A stretch of 64,000 nucleotides of DNA from contig NZ_PEJS01000001.1 in the NCBI RefSeq assembly GCF_002750975.1, positions 3,410,001 to 3,474,000 on the forward strand, in the 5' to 3' direction. Source of the DNA: Stenotrophomonas indicatrix (GTDB lineage Bacteria > Pseudomonadota > Gammaproteobacteria > Xanthomonadales > Xanthomonadaceae). Below the pieces are notes generated by a model. The model was not told where the DNA came from, ran no database searches, and saw only the letters and a list, made by a program, of their open reading frames with translations. Shown piece after piece: positions 17,886 through 25,555 of this stretch (within the stretch, counting starts at the first letter, position 1; the number at the start of each line of letters is the position of its first letter). The translations under genes were made by a program, and so were the position numbers.

Positions 17886-18455
17886 TCACGGCACCTTCTC
17901 GACCTTCGTCGAGTCCGAATCAAAGGTCAGCACACGGGTGCTGATCTCGCCCCTGGCCGAGTCCTTGCGGCTCAGCTCAAGCCGCCCCTGGTTGCCCTGC
18001 GCCACCAGGCTGGCGGCAAAGCTGCCCTCGTTGGACAGTGCCGTGATCACGGCGGTGCCATCGGGCGCGACTCTCATACCCGCCCGATCGCGAACCTTGT
18101 ATCCCACGCCAACCGGTGCATCCAACGCCATTACCGCGCTGCCGTTGGCCATGGTGCCGATGCCACCGCGCTCATCGCCCTTCGCATCGTAGATGGTCAT
18201 GCCCGTTGCGCGTGAGTTGCGGGCAATGTCACTGGCATCCTCGGCAATCTGCACGCGCGTGCGCCCTTCACTGTCGAGCACGGTCAGCTTGTAGGTACGG
18301 ATCTCCGGCACTACGTCGGCATCGGGCGTGGCTACGCTGGTCCCGATCAGGGCCAACGATGCGCCCAGCGCGAACATCGAGGCAGCAAGCAGATTCCTGC
18401 GGCGCAGCCTGTGTTCCAGGCGTTCCAGGCGTACGGCTATATCCTGCTCATGCAT
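17886..18455 (-). CDS. Membrane-anchored protein of unknown family, paralogue of its neighbour
   Basis: A 189-residue protein. Residues 1-20 are charged and helical (RLERLEHRLRRR), followed by one hydrophobic segment (about 21-42, LLAASMFALGASLALIG), after which the rest should be outside the cytoplasmic membrane. The exported part is rich in short units of the form LD-x-x-GR-x-RV-x-I, IYDAKGDERGGI and LDAPVGVGYKVRDRAGM. The gene 34 bases upstream encodes a clear paralogue with the same layout. I do not recognise the family. Function is unknown. Confidence 0.8.
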   Translation of the reverse strand: MHEQDIAVRLERLEHRLRRRNLLAASMFALGASLALIGTSVATPDADVVPEIRTYKLTVLDSEGRTRVQIAEDASDIARNSRATGMTIYDAKGDERGGIGTMANGSAVMALDAPVGVGYKVRDRAGMRVAPDGTAVITALSNEGSFAASLVAQGNQGRLELSRKDSARGEISTRVLTFDSDSTKVEKVP

Positions 18456-18489
18456 GTTGCGCTCCCTGTTTGAGTCTGTGGTTGTTCCA

Positions 18490-19047
18490 TCACCTGCTAT
18501 CGGCCTCCACGTGGATCACACGGGTGGATGCTCGGCCTTCGGTGGAATCCACGCGGCTCACCTCCAACTGTCCTTCCGCCCCCTGCGCGATCAGCCTTGC
18601 GGCAAAGCCCCCGGCATTGGACAGGACACCGATGAGCGCCGAACCGTCCGCTCCCACTTTCATTCCGGCCCGATCTGACACGCGATAGCCGACGCCACGC
18701 GGCGCATCCAGGGCAACCGTAGCGCTGCCATCGTCGGCGGTGACCATGCCTCCGCATTCCTGTTCATTGCCATCGAAGATGATCAACCCCGCCACCCGGG
18801 CATTGCGCTTGATGTCCAGATCCGGCGCGTCCTCACCGATCTCCACCCGCTTGCGCCCTTCCTGATCAAGCACGATCAGGCGTTGGGTGCGGATCTCCGG
18901 AACAATGCCGACCTCCAGCCTGGCAAAACCGCGACCGGCCAGCACAATCGCCATCAATAGGACGGGGGTAGCTACCAGCAGCCAGCGCCATCGGCCTGCC
19001 CGTCGCTCCAGCTTGCGTACTCGCGCTTCCACTTCCAGATCCCGCAT
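18490..19047 (-). CDS. Membrane-anchored protein of unknown family, first of a paralogous pair
   Basis: A 185-residue protein starting at the ATG at 19047, which follows AGGGAGGATTCC. It has an N-terminal charged coiled-coil-like stretch (LEVEARVRKLERRAG), one transmembrane helix (about residues 23-42), and an exported domain that aligns with the next gene: GIVPEIRTQRLIVLDQEGR, LIIFDGNEQECGGM, LDAPRGVGYRVSDRAGM, LSNAGGFAARLIAQGAEG and STRVIHVEAD. The repeating D-x-x-G/DRAG spacing suggests a small repeated beta fold. Together the two genes form a two-gene operon of unknown role. Confidence 0.82.
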   Translation of the reverse strand: MRDLEVEARVRKLERRAGRWRWLLVATPVLLMAIVLAGRGFARLEVGIVPEIRTQRLIVLDQEGRKRVEIGEDAPDLDIKRNARVAGLIIFDGNEQECGGMVTADDGSATVALDAPRGVGYRVSDRAGMKVGADGSALIGVLSNAGGFAARLIAQGAEGQLEVSRVDSTEGRASTRVIHVEADSR

Positions 19048-19160
19048 GGAATCCTCCCTGGCAACGAGGCCACCGATCGCAACGACCGGGCACTCCGATC
19101 CTGAACTACAGTTCGATCCTAGACCGCACATCCGTGCCCAACAACATGACGAAAGTCTCC

Positions 19161-19577
19161 ATGAACTCCGTCACCACTTCGTTCATCGTCAACCTCGACG
19201 TGCCCGATCTTGCTGCCGCTGAAATCTTCTACACCGCAGCCTTCGACCTGCGGGTCGGCCGCCGCCTTGGCCCCGGTGCGCTGGAACTGCTCGGTGGCCC
19301 CACGCCGCTGTACCTGCTGCAGAACGATGCCGGCAGCGCAGCGACCGAAGACGGCGATGTGCGCGATTACGAGCGCCACTGGACACCCGTGCATCTGGAC
19401 TGGGTGGTCGCTGACATCGACGCGGCGCTTGCCCGCGCGGTTGCGGGCGGAGCCGCGCTCGAACGTCCCATCCGCGAACGCCGCTGGGGAAAGATCGCCG
19501 TGCTGTCCGATCCGTTCGGCCATGGCTTCTGCCTGATCCAGTTCAGCGATGCAGGGTATGACGCGCTGGTCGAATGA
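19161..19577 (+). CDS. VOC-superfamily (glyoxalase/bleomycin-resistance) protein
   Basis: A 138-residue protein with two beta-alpha-beta-beta-beta modules. FIVNLDVPDLAAAEIFYTAAF opens the first module; the second includes HWTPVHLDWVVADIDAALAR and closes with IAVLSDPFGHGFCLIQF, the usual position of the last metal or substrate ligand. Members bind metals or antibiotics or act as lyases/dioxygenases; no specific role can be given. Start codons at 19146 (ATG) and 19134 (GTG) are in frame; I chose 19161 because GAAAG precedes it and the fold begins there. Confidence 0.82.
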   Translation: MNSVTTSFIVNLDVPDLAAAEIFYTAAFDLRVGRRLGPGALELLGGPTPLYLLQNDAGSAATEDGDVRDYERHWTPVHLDWVVADIDAALARAVAGGAALERPIRERRWGKIAVLSDPFGHGFCLIQFSDAGYDALVE

Positions 19578-19589
19578 ATTGCTGGCTGC

Positions 19590-19626
19590 GTAGCGGGCGC
19601 CAATCCACGCATGGCGTGGATCTACT
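19590..19626. repeat. GTAG palindrome between convergent genes
   Basis: GTAGCGGGCGCCAATCCACG followed by CATGGCGTGGATCTAC carries the ATCCACGC-AT-GGCGTGGAT hairpin. It separates the VOC gene (+) from the LysR gene (-). Confidence 0.65.
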
Positions 19627-19644
19627 GATGCGGGTGATCGCCAT

Positions 19645-20529
19645 TCACTCGCGCAGCATGTCCACGAACGCACGCAGCGCACCTGGCATCTGCCGCTGCT
19701 TCGGGTAATACAGCGCAAACCCGGCGAACGGTTCGCTCCAATCTTCCAGCACCGCCACCAGTCGGCCGTCGTCCAGATACGGCCGCGCGGTGTCTTCCAG
19801 CACATAGGCCAGGCCGATGCCATCAAGCACCGCGCCAACCACGGTGCCCTGCTCGCACAGCGTCAGCCGACCCGGTACGTCGATCTCCAGGGTCTGGCCA
19901 TCGCGTTCGAACTGCCACTTGTACAGATGGCCGCTGGCGAAACGGAAACGTACGCACTCGTGCGCGGCCAGGTCGCGCGGATGCTGCGGGGCCGGCCGGC
20001 GCCGCAGGTACTCGGGTGAACCGACAATCAATCCGCGCAGCGGCGGCCCCATCGGCACCGCCACCATGTCCTCGGGCACGAACTCGTGCAGGCGCACGCC
20101 AGCGTCGTAGCCCTCGGCAACGATATCGACCAGGCCATCGTTCTCGGTCAGCTCCACCCGTACGTCCGGATGCGCGTGCAGGAACCGCGCCAGCCGCGGC
20201 CCCAACTGGGTCGCCACCGCCGCCCGCGTCGCATTGATCCGCAGCAGGCCGGCCGGCACCGCGCGGAAGTGGTTCATTTCCTCCAGCGCGTCATGCACCT
20301 GCCCCAGCGCCGGCTGCAGGCGCTCCAGCAGGCGCTGCCCGGCCTCGGTCAGGGCCACGCTGCGGGTGGTACGGTGGAACAGGCCCACCCCCAGCCGTTC
20401 CTCCAGCGCGCGGATCGCATAGCTCACCGCCGAGGTCGACAGGGCCAGCTCGGCACCAGCCCGGCGGAAACTGCGGTGGCGGGCGACCGCAGCGAAGGCG
20501 GCCAGGTGGGTCAGGTTGTCAGTGGCCAT
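19645..20529 (-). CDS. LysR-family regulator, divergent from a zinc alcohol dehydrogenase
   Basis: A 294-residue LTTR with the helix-turn-helix at residues 1-65 (LTHLAAFAAVARHRSFRRAG, LALSTSAVSYAIRALEER, LFHRTTRSVALT). The effector domain follows with no unusual feature. It is divergent from the alcohol dehydrogenase at 20637 with 107 bases between start codons, and that gap contains two widely spaced inverted repeats that could be its binding sites. It most likely controls that dehydrogenase. Confidence 0.92.
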   Translation of the reverse strand: MATDNLTHLAAFAAVARHRSFRRAGAELALSTSAVSYAIRALEERLGVGLFHRTTRSVALTEAGQRLLERLQPALGQVHDALEEMNHFRAVPAGLLRINATRAAVATQLGPRLARFLHAHPDVRVELTENDGLVDIVAEGYDAGVRLHEFVPEDMVAVPMGPPLRGLIVGSPEYLRRRPAPQHPRDLAAHECVRFRFASGHLYKWQFERDGQTLEIDVPGRLTLCEQGTVVGAVLDGIGLAYVLEDTARPYLDDGRLVAVLEDWSEPFAGFALYYPKQRQMPGALRAFVDMLRE

Positions 20530-20565
20530 GATTGTGCAGTCTGCCTTGATGAATCATGCCGATAT

Positions 20566-20597
20566 ATACGCTTCTTACCCCGAGGTACGGAGCGTAT
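20566..20597. promoter_or_regulatory. Spaced inverted repeat in the LysR/ADH divergent gap
   Basis: ATACGCT and AGCGTAT form a perfect seven-base inverted repeat separated by 18 bases, 40 bases upstream of the dehydrogenase start. A second spaced pair, ATGATT and AATCAT, overlaps the lysR start. Wide spacing suits binding by a LysR tetramer, but this is inference. Confidence 0.4.
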
Positions 20598-20636
20598 TGT
20601 AAAACGCCTTTCGACAAACCCTGCCAAGGATTCCCC

Positions 20637-21689
20637 ATGTCCCTCGCCCGTGGTTACGCCGCCCACACCCATACCGACCCGCTGGTGCCCTTCGAATTCG
20701 AGCGCCGCGCGGTTGGCCCGAACGATGTGCGCATCGAGATCCTGTACAGCGGCATCTGCCATTCCGACCTGCACCAGGCCCGCGACGACTGGGGTGGCTC
20801 GATCTACCCGATGGTGCCGGGCCACGAGATCATCGGCCGGGTCACCGAAGTCGGCAGCGAGGTCACCCGCTTCAAGGTCGGCGACCACGCCGGTGTCGGC
20901 TGCATGGTCGACTCCTGCCGCCATTGCGATGCCTGCCAGCACGACCTGGAGCAGTACTGCGCCGAAGGTGCGACCTGGACCTACAACGGCCGCGAGCGTG
21001 AAAGCGGCGCACCGACCTACGGCGGCTATTCCGACCACGTGGTGGTCGAGCAGCGTTTCGTGGTCAAGGTCTCCGAAACGCTGGACCTGAAGGCAGCCGC
21101 GCCGCTGCTGTGCGCCGGCATCACCACCTGGTCGCCGCTGCGCCACTGGAAGGTCGGCCCGGGCCAGAAGGTCGGCGTGATCGGTCTGGGTGGCCTCGGC
21201 CACATGGGCGTGAAGTTCGCCAAGGCGCTCGGCGCGCACGTGGTGATGATCACCACCACCCCGGAAAAGGGCGCCGATGCCAAGCGCCTGGGCGCTGACG
21301 AAGTGCTGGTTTCGCGCGATGCCGAGCAGATGAAGGCGCATGCCGGCAGCTTCGACTTCCTGCTCAACACCATCCCGGTCAGCCATGACACCAACCCGTA
21401 CATGGGCCTGCTCAAGCGCGAAGCGACCATGTGCCTGGTCGGTGTGCTGACCGAACTGGACCCGCCGCTGACCGGTGGCAGCGTGATCTTCGGTCGCAGG
21501 AGCCTGACCGGCTCGGCGATCGGCGGCATGGCCGAAACCCAGGAGATGATGGACTTCTGCGCCGAGCACGGCATCGTCAGCGACGTGGAGATGATCGACA
21601 TCAAGAACGTCAACGAAGCCTGGGAGCGCATGGCCAAGAACGATGTGCGCTACCGCTTCGTGATCGACATGGCCACCATCAAGGCCTGA
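20637..21689 (+). CDS. NADP-dependent zinc alcohol dehydrogenase (YahK/CAD family)
   Basis: A 350-residue medium-chain dehydrogenase. Catalytic zinc ligands are in GICHSDLHQ and PGHEIIG, the four structural-zinc cysteines are in CMVDSCRHCDACQHDLEQYC, and the cofactor fold motif is GVIGLGGLGHMG, typical of the cinnamyl-alcohol dehydrogenase group that reduces aldehydes with NADPH. An AAGGA ribosome-binding site precedes the ATG at 20637. The gene is followed at once by a strong intrinsic terminator, so it is monocistronic. The divergent LysR gene is its probable regulator. Confidence 0.94.
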   Translation: MSLARGYAAHTHTDPLVPFEFERRAVGPNDVRIEILYSGICHSDLHQARDDWGGSIYPMVPGHEIIGRVTEVGSEVTRFKVGDHAGVGCMVDSCRHCDACQHDLEQYCAEGATWTYNGRERESGAPTYGGYSDHVVVEQRFVVKVSETLDLKAAAPLLCAGITTWSPLRHWKVGPGQKVGVIGLGGLGHMGVKFAKALGAHVVMITTTPEKGADAKRLGADEVLVSRDAEQMKAHAGSFDFLLNTIPVSHDTNPYMGLLKREATMCLVGVLTELDPPLTGGSVIFGRRSLTGSAIGGMAETQEMMDFCAEHGIVSDVEMIDIKNVNEAWERMAKNDVRYRFVIDMATIKA

Positions 21690-21707
21690 TCGCTGCGCTG
21701 ATGGAAT

Positions 21708-21737
21708 GAAAAACCCCGGCATTGCCGGGGTTTTTTT
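21708..21737 (+). terminator. Rho-independent terminator after the alcohol dehydrogenase
   Basis: ACCCCGGC-ATT-GCCGGGGT followed by seven T residues is a canonical intrinsic terminator 20 bases after the stop codon. The A-run on the left side would also allow it to work for the opposite strand. Confidence 0.9.
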
Positions 21738-21749
21738 GCGAAAGCCCCC

Positions 21750-21810
21750 CGCCGGGCATGGCCCGGCGCTACCGGATTCGTGGCGGGTAGCGCAGGGCCA
21801 TGCCCGGCGG
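21750..21810. repeat. Inverted pair of GTAG palindromes
   Basis: GCCGGGCATGGCCCGGCGC-TACC and the mirror GTAGCGCAGGGCCATGCCCG form an inverted pair between the dehydrogenase terminator and the 3' end of gshA. Confidence 0.8.
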
Positions 21811-21818
21811 GCGCATTT

Positions 21819-23183
21819 TCAGTACGCGAACTCGCGGAACACCGGGTCGACGTCGCCGTGCCAGCGGCCATGGAACAGCGCCAGCTTGCGCTCGGCCGGG
21901 GTCAGGCCGGACTCGACGATTTCCTGCAGCACGTCCAGGAACTTGCTTTCATCCTGGCCATCGGCATTGCGCGCCGCACGGCGCTTGAGCCCATCCACCG
22001 AAATCTTCACCGCCTCGCGGGCGAGGTCACGCACGGTGCCACCGCGGAACGGCAGGCCCATCGCGTGCTTGGGCACCCCATCACGCAGCGCATGGCGCTC
22101 GGCCAGGCTGAAGTCACGCACCAGATCCCACGCCGCATCCAGCGCCGTGTCGTCGTACAGCAGGCCCACCCAGAAGGCCGGCAGCGCACACAGCCGGCTC
22201 CACGGGCCACCATCGGCACCGCGCATTTCCAGGTACTTCTTCAACCGCACTTCCGGGAACGCGGTCGTGGTGTGGTCCGACCAGTCGCGCAGGGTCGGCA
22301 GCTGGCCCGGCAGCACCGGCAGCTTGCCCTGCATGAAGTCGCGGAAGCTCTGCCCGCTGGCATCGTGGTAGATGCCATCGCGGTAGGAGAAATACATCGG
22401 CACATCGAGCAGGTAGTCGACATAGCGCTCGTAACCGAAGCCGTCCTCGAACACGAAGTCGAGCATGCCGGTACGGTCGGCATCGGTATCGGTCCAGATG
22501 TGCGAGCGGTAGCTGAGGTAGCCGTTCGGCTTGCCTTCGGTGAACGGCGAGTCGGCGAACAGTGCGGTGGCGATCGGCTGCAGCGCCAACGACACACGGA
22601 ACTTCTTCACCATGTCCGCTTCGCTGGCGTAATCCAGGTTCACCTGCACGGTGCAGGTGCGGGTCATCATGTCCAGGCCGAGCGAACCGACCTTGGGCAT
22701 GTACGAGCGCATGATCTTGTAGCGGCCCTTGGGCATCCACGGCATTTCATCGCGCGTCCACTTCGGCTGGAAGCCCATGCCGAGGAAACCCAGCTGCAGT
22801 TCGCCGGCCACCTGCGCCACTTCATTGAGGTGGGTGCCGGTTTCCACGCAGGTCTGGTGAATGGTTTCCAGCGCCGCACCGGACAGCTCCAGCTGGCCCG
22901 CCGGCTCCAGGGTCACCGAGGCGCCATCACGCAGCAGGGCGATGGTGTTGCCGTTCTCCTGCACCGGCGTCCAGCCGAAGCGGACCAGGCCGTTGAGCAG
23001 GGCCTCGATGCCGCGCTCGCCATCGAAGGTCGGCGGACGCAGGTCATCCAGGCGGAACCCGAACTTCTCGTGCTCGGTACCGATGCGCCACTGCGAACGG
23101 GGCTTCTCGCCGGAGGCGATCTCCGCCACCAGTTGCGAGCGGTCGGTAATGGGCGTATCGGCGACGTGGCTGGGGCTCGACAA
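21819..23183 (-). CDS. gshA: Glutamate-cysteine ligase, plant/proteobacterial GCS2 type
   Basis: A protein of about 454 residues that catalyses the ATP-dependent joining of glutamate and cysteine, the first step of glutathione synthesis, in the cytoplasm. Signatures: [12 protein letters not shown] near residue 35, [11 protein letters not shown], the substrate/ATP region [26 protein letters not shown] and the C-terminal [20 protein letters not shown]. This belongs to the class shared by Xanthomonas and plants, not the E. coli class. I start it at the TTG at 23183 ([11 protein letters not shown]), which gives the usual family length; another TTG at 23240 is in frame. No ATG is available upstream. 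Confidence 0.9.
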   Translation of the reverse strand: MSSPSHVADTPITDRSQLVAEIASGEKPRSQWRIGTEHEKFGFRLDDLRPPTFDGERGIEALLNGLVRFGWTPVQENGNTIALLRDGASVTLEPAGQLELSGAALETIHQTCVETGTHLNEVAQVAGELQLGFLGMGFQPKWTRDEMPWMPKGRYKIMRSYMPKVGSLGLDMMTRTCTVQVNLDYASEADMVKKFRVSLALQPIATALFADSPFTEGKPNGYLSYRSHIWTDTDADRTGMLDFVFEDGFGYERYVDYLLDVPMYFSYRDGIYHDASGQSFRDFMQGKLPVLPGQLPTLRDWSDHTTTAFPEVRLKKYLEMRGADGGPWSRLCALPAFWVGLLYDDTALDAAWDLVRDFSLAERHALRDGVPKHAMGLPFRGGTVRDLAREAVKISVDGLKRRAARNADGQDESKFLDVLQEIVESGLTPAERKLALFHGRWHGDVDPVFREFAY

Positions 23184-23335
23184 GGGGGTGGCTCGCTGGA
23201 CGGTGGCAGGGGATGTGGGGCTGGGAGCCTTGCATCGCAAGGGCGCACTATAGCGTGGCGGCTCGTTACGTCATGCGACGGTGACGGGTTTCAGCATCCT
23301 ACCGACACCCTCTTGACCCTCGTACACTCAGGGCC

Positions 23336-24040
23336 ATGAGCCGCCATTCACGACATCCCGAGCTGCACCGTGCCGATCGCGTGGGCTGGCTGCGGGCCGC
23401 CGTACTGGGCGCCAACGATGGCATTGTCTCGGTCGCCGGCCTGGTGGTCGGCGTGGCCGCCAGCGGCGCCTCGGCCAGCACGATCCTGGCCACCGGCGTG
23501 GCCGGCACCGTGGCCGGCGCGATGTCGATGGCCGCCGGCGAGTATGTGTCGGTGCAGACCCAGGCCGATACCGAGAATGCCGATCTGGCGATGGAGAAGC
23601 GCGAGCTGCACGAAGACCCGCACAGCGAACTGGACGAACTGACCGCGATCTACCGCCATCGCGGGCTGGAGCCGGCGTTGGCGCGCCAGGTTGCCGAACA
23701 GCTGACCGCCCACGACGCGCTGGGTGCCCACGCGCGCGACGAACTGGGCATCACCGAGGAACTGCGCGCGCGGCCGTTGCAGGCCGCATTGGCGTCGGCC
23801 GCCGCCTTCACCTGTGGCGCCGCGCTGCCGGTGCTGACCGCACTGCTGACGCCGGTACAGAACGTCGCCACGGCCACCACGGTCAGCACGCTGGCCGGCC
23901 TGTGCCTGACCGGCGCGATGGCGGCACGCGCCGGCGGCGCATCACCCACGCGCGGCGCCCTGCGCGTGATGTTCTGGGGTGCACTGGCGATGGCCGCCGC
24001 GGCCGCGGTCGGTCGCCTGCTGGGCGCGCACGTCATATGA
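23336..24040 (+). CDS. VIT1/CCC1-family metal transporter
   Basis: A 234-residue inner-membrane protein with about five hydrophobic helices. The first helices contain the family motif LGANDGIVSVAGLVVGVAAS and GAMSMAAGEYVSVQTQADTE, which are diagnostic for the Ccc1/VIT1 group of iron or manganese carriers; the hydrophilic loop (residues about 85-145) is the cytosolic metal-binding domain with several acidic and histidine residues. Its stop codon overlaps the start of the following AraC regulator (ATGA), so both are made from one message. Confidence 0.9.
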   Translation: MSRHSRHPELHRADRVGWLRAAVLGANDGIVSVAGLVVGVAASGASASTILATGVAGTVAGAMSMAAGEYVSVQTQADTENADLAMEKRELHEDPHSELDELTAIYRHRGLEPALARQVAEQLTAHDALGAHARDELGITEELRARPLQAALASAAAFTCGAALPVLTALLTPVQNVATATTVSTLAGLCLTGAMAARAGGASPTRGALRVMFWGALAMAAAAAVGRLLGAHVI

Positions 24041-24861
24041 CCGGTATGCCCCCCACCGCCATGGCACTACTGGCGGAGATGGCCAGCCTGGCCGGCTGCC
24101 AACGCGCTGAGGGCTATGCCTGCATCACCGCCCGCCGCGAGCACGGTGCCAGTTCGGTGGAGATTCCCCAGCCACAGTTCGCCATCCTGCTGGAAGGCCG
24201 CAAGCAGGTACGTACCGCCCACCAGTCGCTGACCTTCGTCCCCGGCGACATCCTGCTGATCACCCAGCGCTGCCGCATCGACGTGGTCAATACACCGGAC
24301 CCGCAGACCGGCCGCTACCTCAGCGCGATCGTGCCGCTGTGCACGGAAGTCCTGGCGGCAGCGCGCACGCTGTGGAGCGAGGCCTTGCCAACGGCCGGAG
24401 CGGCGCTGGCCCGGCAGGCGCTGGGCGATCACGCCACGGTACTGCGCAGCTGGCGGCAGTCGTTGCAGGACGGCCACTACAGCGAAGCGCGGTTGGCGCT
24501 GGCCACGCTGGTGCTGGCGTGGTGCCGGCAGGGCCACGGCAACCTGCTGTTGCCGCACGCACCGACGCTGGGCGAGCAGATCCGCGACCGCATCGCCGCC
24601 GAGCCGGCCCGCGACTGGCATTCGCGCGACGTTGAGGCGCACTTCGCGCTGAGCGGTGCGACCCTGCGGCGGCGGTTGGCCGCCGAAGCCACCAGCCTGC
24701 GCCAGCTGCTGACCGAAGCGCGCCTGGCCCATGGCATGCAGCTGCTGTACACCACCGATCTGCCGTTGAAGACCGTGGCAGCGCGCGCGGGGTATCGTTC
24801 CGCAGCGAGTTTCAGCAAGCGCTTCGCCGAGCAGTACGGGCTGGCTCCCACAGATATTTGA
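24037..24861 (+). CDS. AraC-family regulator coupled to the VIT-type transporter
   Basis: A 274-residue regulator. The N-terminal half is a cupin-type AraC_N domain (IPQPQFAILLEGRKQVRTAH, FVPGDILLI), and residues about 180-274 carry the two helix-turn-helix units (DVEAHFALSGATLRRRL and LPLKTVAARAGYRSAASFSK). The ATG at 24037 overlaps the stop of the metal transporter by four bases, indicating translational coupling. Possible role: control of the transporter operon or of efflux; the effector is unknown. Downstream lie nearly 700 bases of palindromic DNA. Confidence 0.9.
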   Translation: MTGMPPTAMALLAEMASLAGCQRAEGYACITARREHGASSVEIPQPQFAILLEGRKQVRTAHQSLTFVPGDILLITQRCRIDVVNTPDPQTGRYLSAIVPLCTEVLAAARTLWSEALPTAGAALARQALGDHATVLRSWRQSLQDGHYSEARLALATLVLAWCRQGHGNLLLPHAPTLGEQIRDRIAAEPARDWHSRDVEAHFALSGATLRRRLAAEATSLRQLLTEARLAHGMQLLYTTDLPLKTVAARAGYRSAASFSKRFAEQYGLAPTDI

Positions 24862-24865
24862 GGGT

Positions 24866-25073
24866 TCTTCAGCAGGGCTGCGCCCTGCACCCGCAGAGGC
24901 AACGGCAACAGCCGAAGCAACAGCAACAGCGTGCATTCCGTGGGGTGGCGGGGCGGTGTGGGTATGCAGGACACGCCGTAAACCCATCCATGGGGGCTCG
25001 ATGGCGCCATCCATGGCGCCAACGGTCCTGCATACCCACACCGCCCCGCCTTCGACAGTTTCCCGGTGGCCCG
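24866..25073. repeat. Large palindromic element 1
   Basis: About 200 bases without a gene. It starts with a GCAGGGCTGCGCCCTGC palindrome, then a tract of CAACGGCAACAG/GAAGCAACAG units, then a 26-base arm (24947-24972) whose exact complement lies at 25025-25050. The 52-base apical part holds two smaller dyads, CCCATCCATGGG and TGGCGCCATCCATGGCGCCA. TTCGACAG follows the right arm. A second element with the same plan lies head-to-head at 25226-25460. Confidence 0.85.
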
Positions 25074-25200
25074 TAAATCCACGCCATGCGTGGATGATTT
25101 CCTCCACGTTCATTCGATTCATTTCGATGATTCCGAATTGAATTCGAAGAGCATCCACGCATGGCGTGGATCTACGTGTCGACCAAGGTCGACACCCACC
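25073..25200. repeat. REP palindromes and AT-rich spacer between two large palindromic elements
   Basis: Two copies of the ATCCACGC/GCGTGGAT hairpin (25076-25095 and about 25153-25175) and one GTGTCGACC-AA-GGTCGACAC hairpin surround an unusually AT-rich patch with GAATTGAATTCGAAG around 25134. No coding potential is seen. Confidence 0.7.
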
Positions 25201-25225
25201 AAAAGCAGGTCATGCCATTCCAACA

Positions 25226-25460
25226 GATCGCGGGAATCTGTCGAAGGCGGGGTGGGTCCGGTTGTGGGGGTGTCCGCGGCATGGATGCCGCGGCCAAGCC
25301 CCCATGGATGGGTTCACGGCGTCCCCCGCAACCGGACCCACCCCGCCTCCCCACAGGAAGCCAGCTTCTGCTGTTGCTTCGGCCGTTGCTGTTGCTTCGG
25401 CCGTTGCCGTTGCTGTTGCCTCTGCGGGTGCAGGGCGCAGCCCTGCGGATAACCCCCATT
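25226..25460. repeat. Large palindromic element 2 (inverted relative to element 1)
   Basis: A 25-base left arm (25246-25270) pairs with 25323-25347 with a single G-U wobble. Inside are CCGCGGCAT-GG-ATGCCGCGG (25274-25293) and CCCATGGATGGG. To the right are GTTGCTGTTGCTTCGGCC repeats and GCAGGGCGCAGCCCTGC. The order of parts is the reverse complement of element 1, but the long stem has a different sequence. It ends about 95 bases before the metallo-beta-lactamase-fold gene. Confidence 0.85.
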
Positions 25461-25555
25461 GAGCATTCCGCGCAGTGCTTTGAGCGCCGCACGCACGCGC
25501 AACACGGCACGCTGTGCGCAACGGGCCTGCCCATCACTCACCGAGAAGAACCGCC

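Noticed and set aside
24866..25460. Short Ala/Val- or Cys-rich frames in the GTTGCTGTTGC tracts of the palindromic elements
   Set aside because: They are simple translations of a low-complexity repeat and lack starts with ribosome-binding sites.
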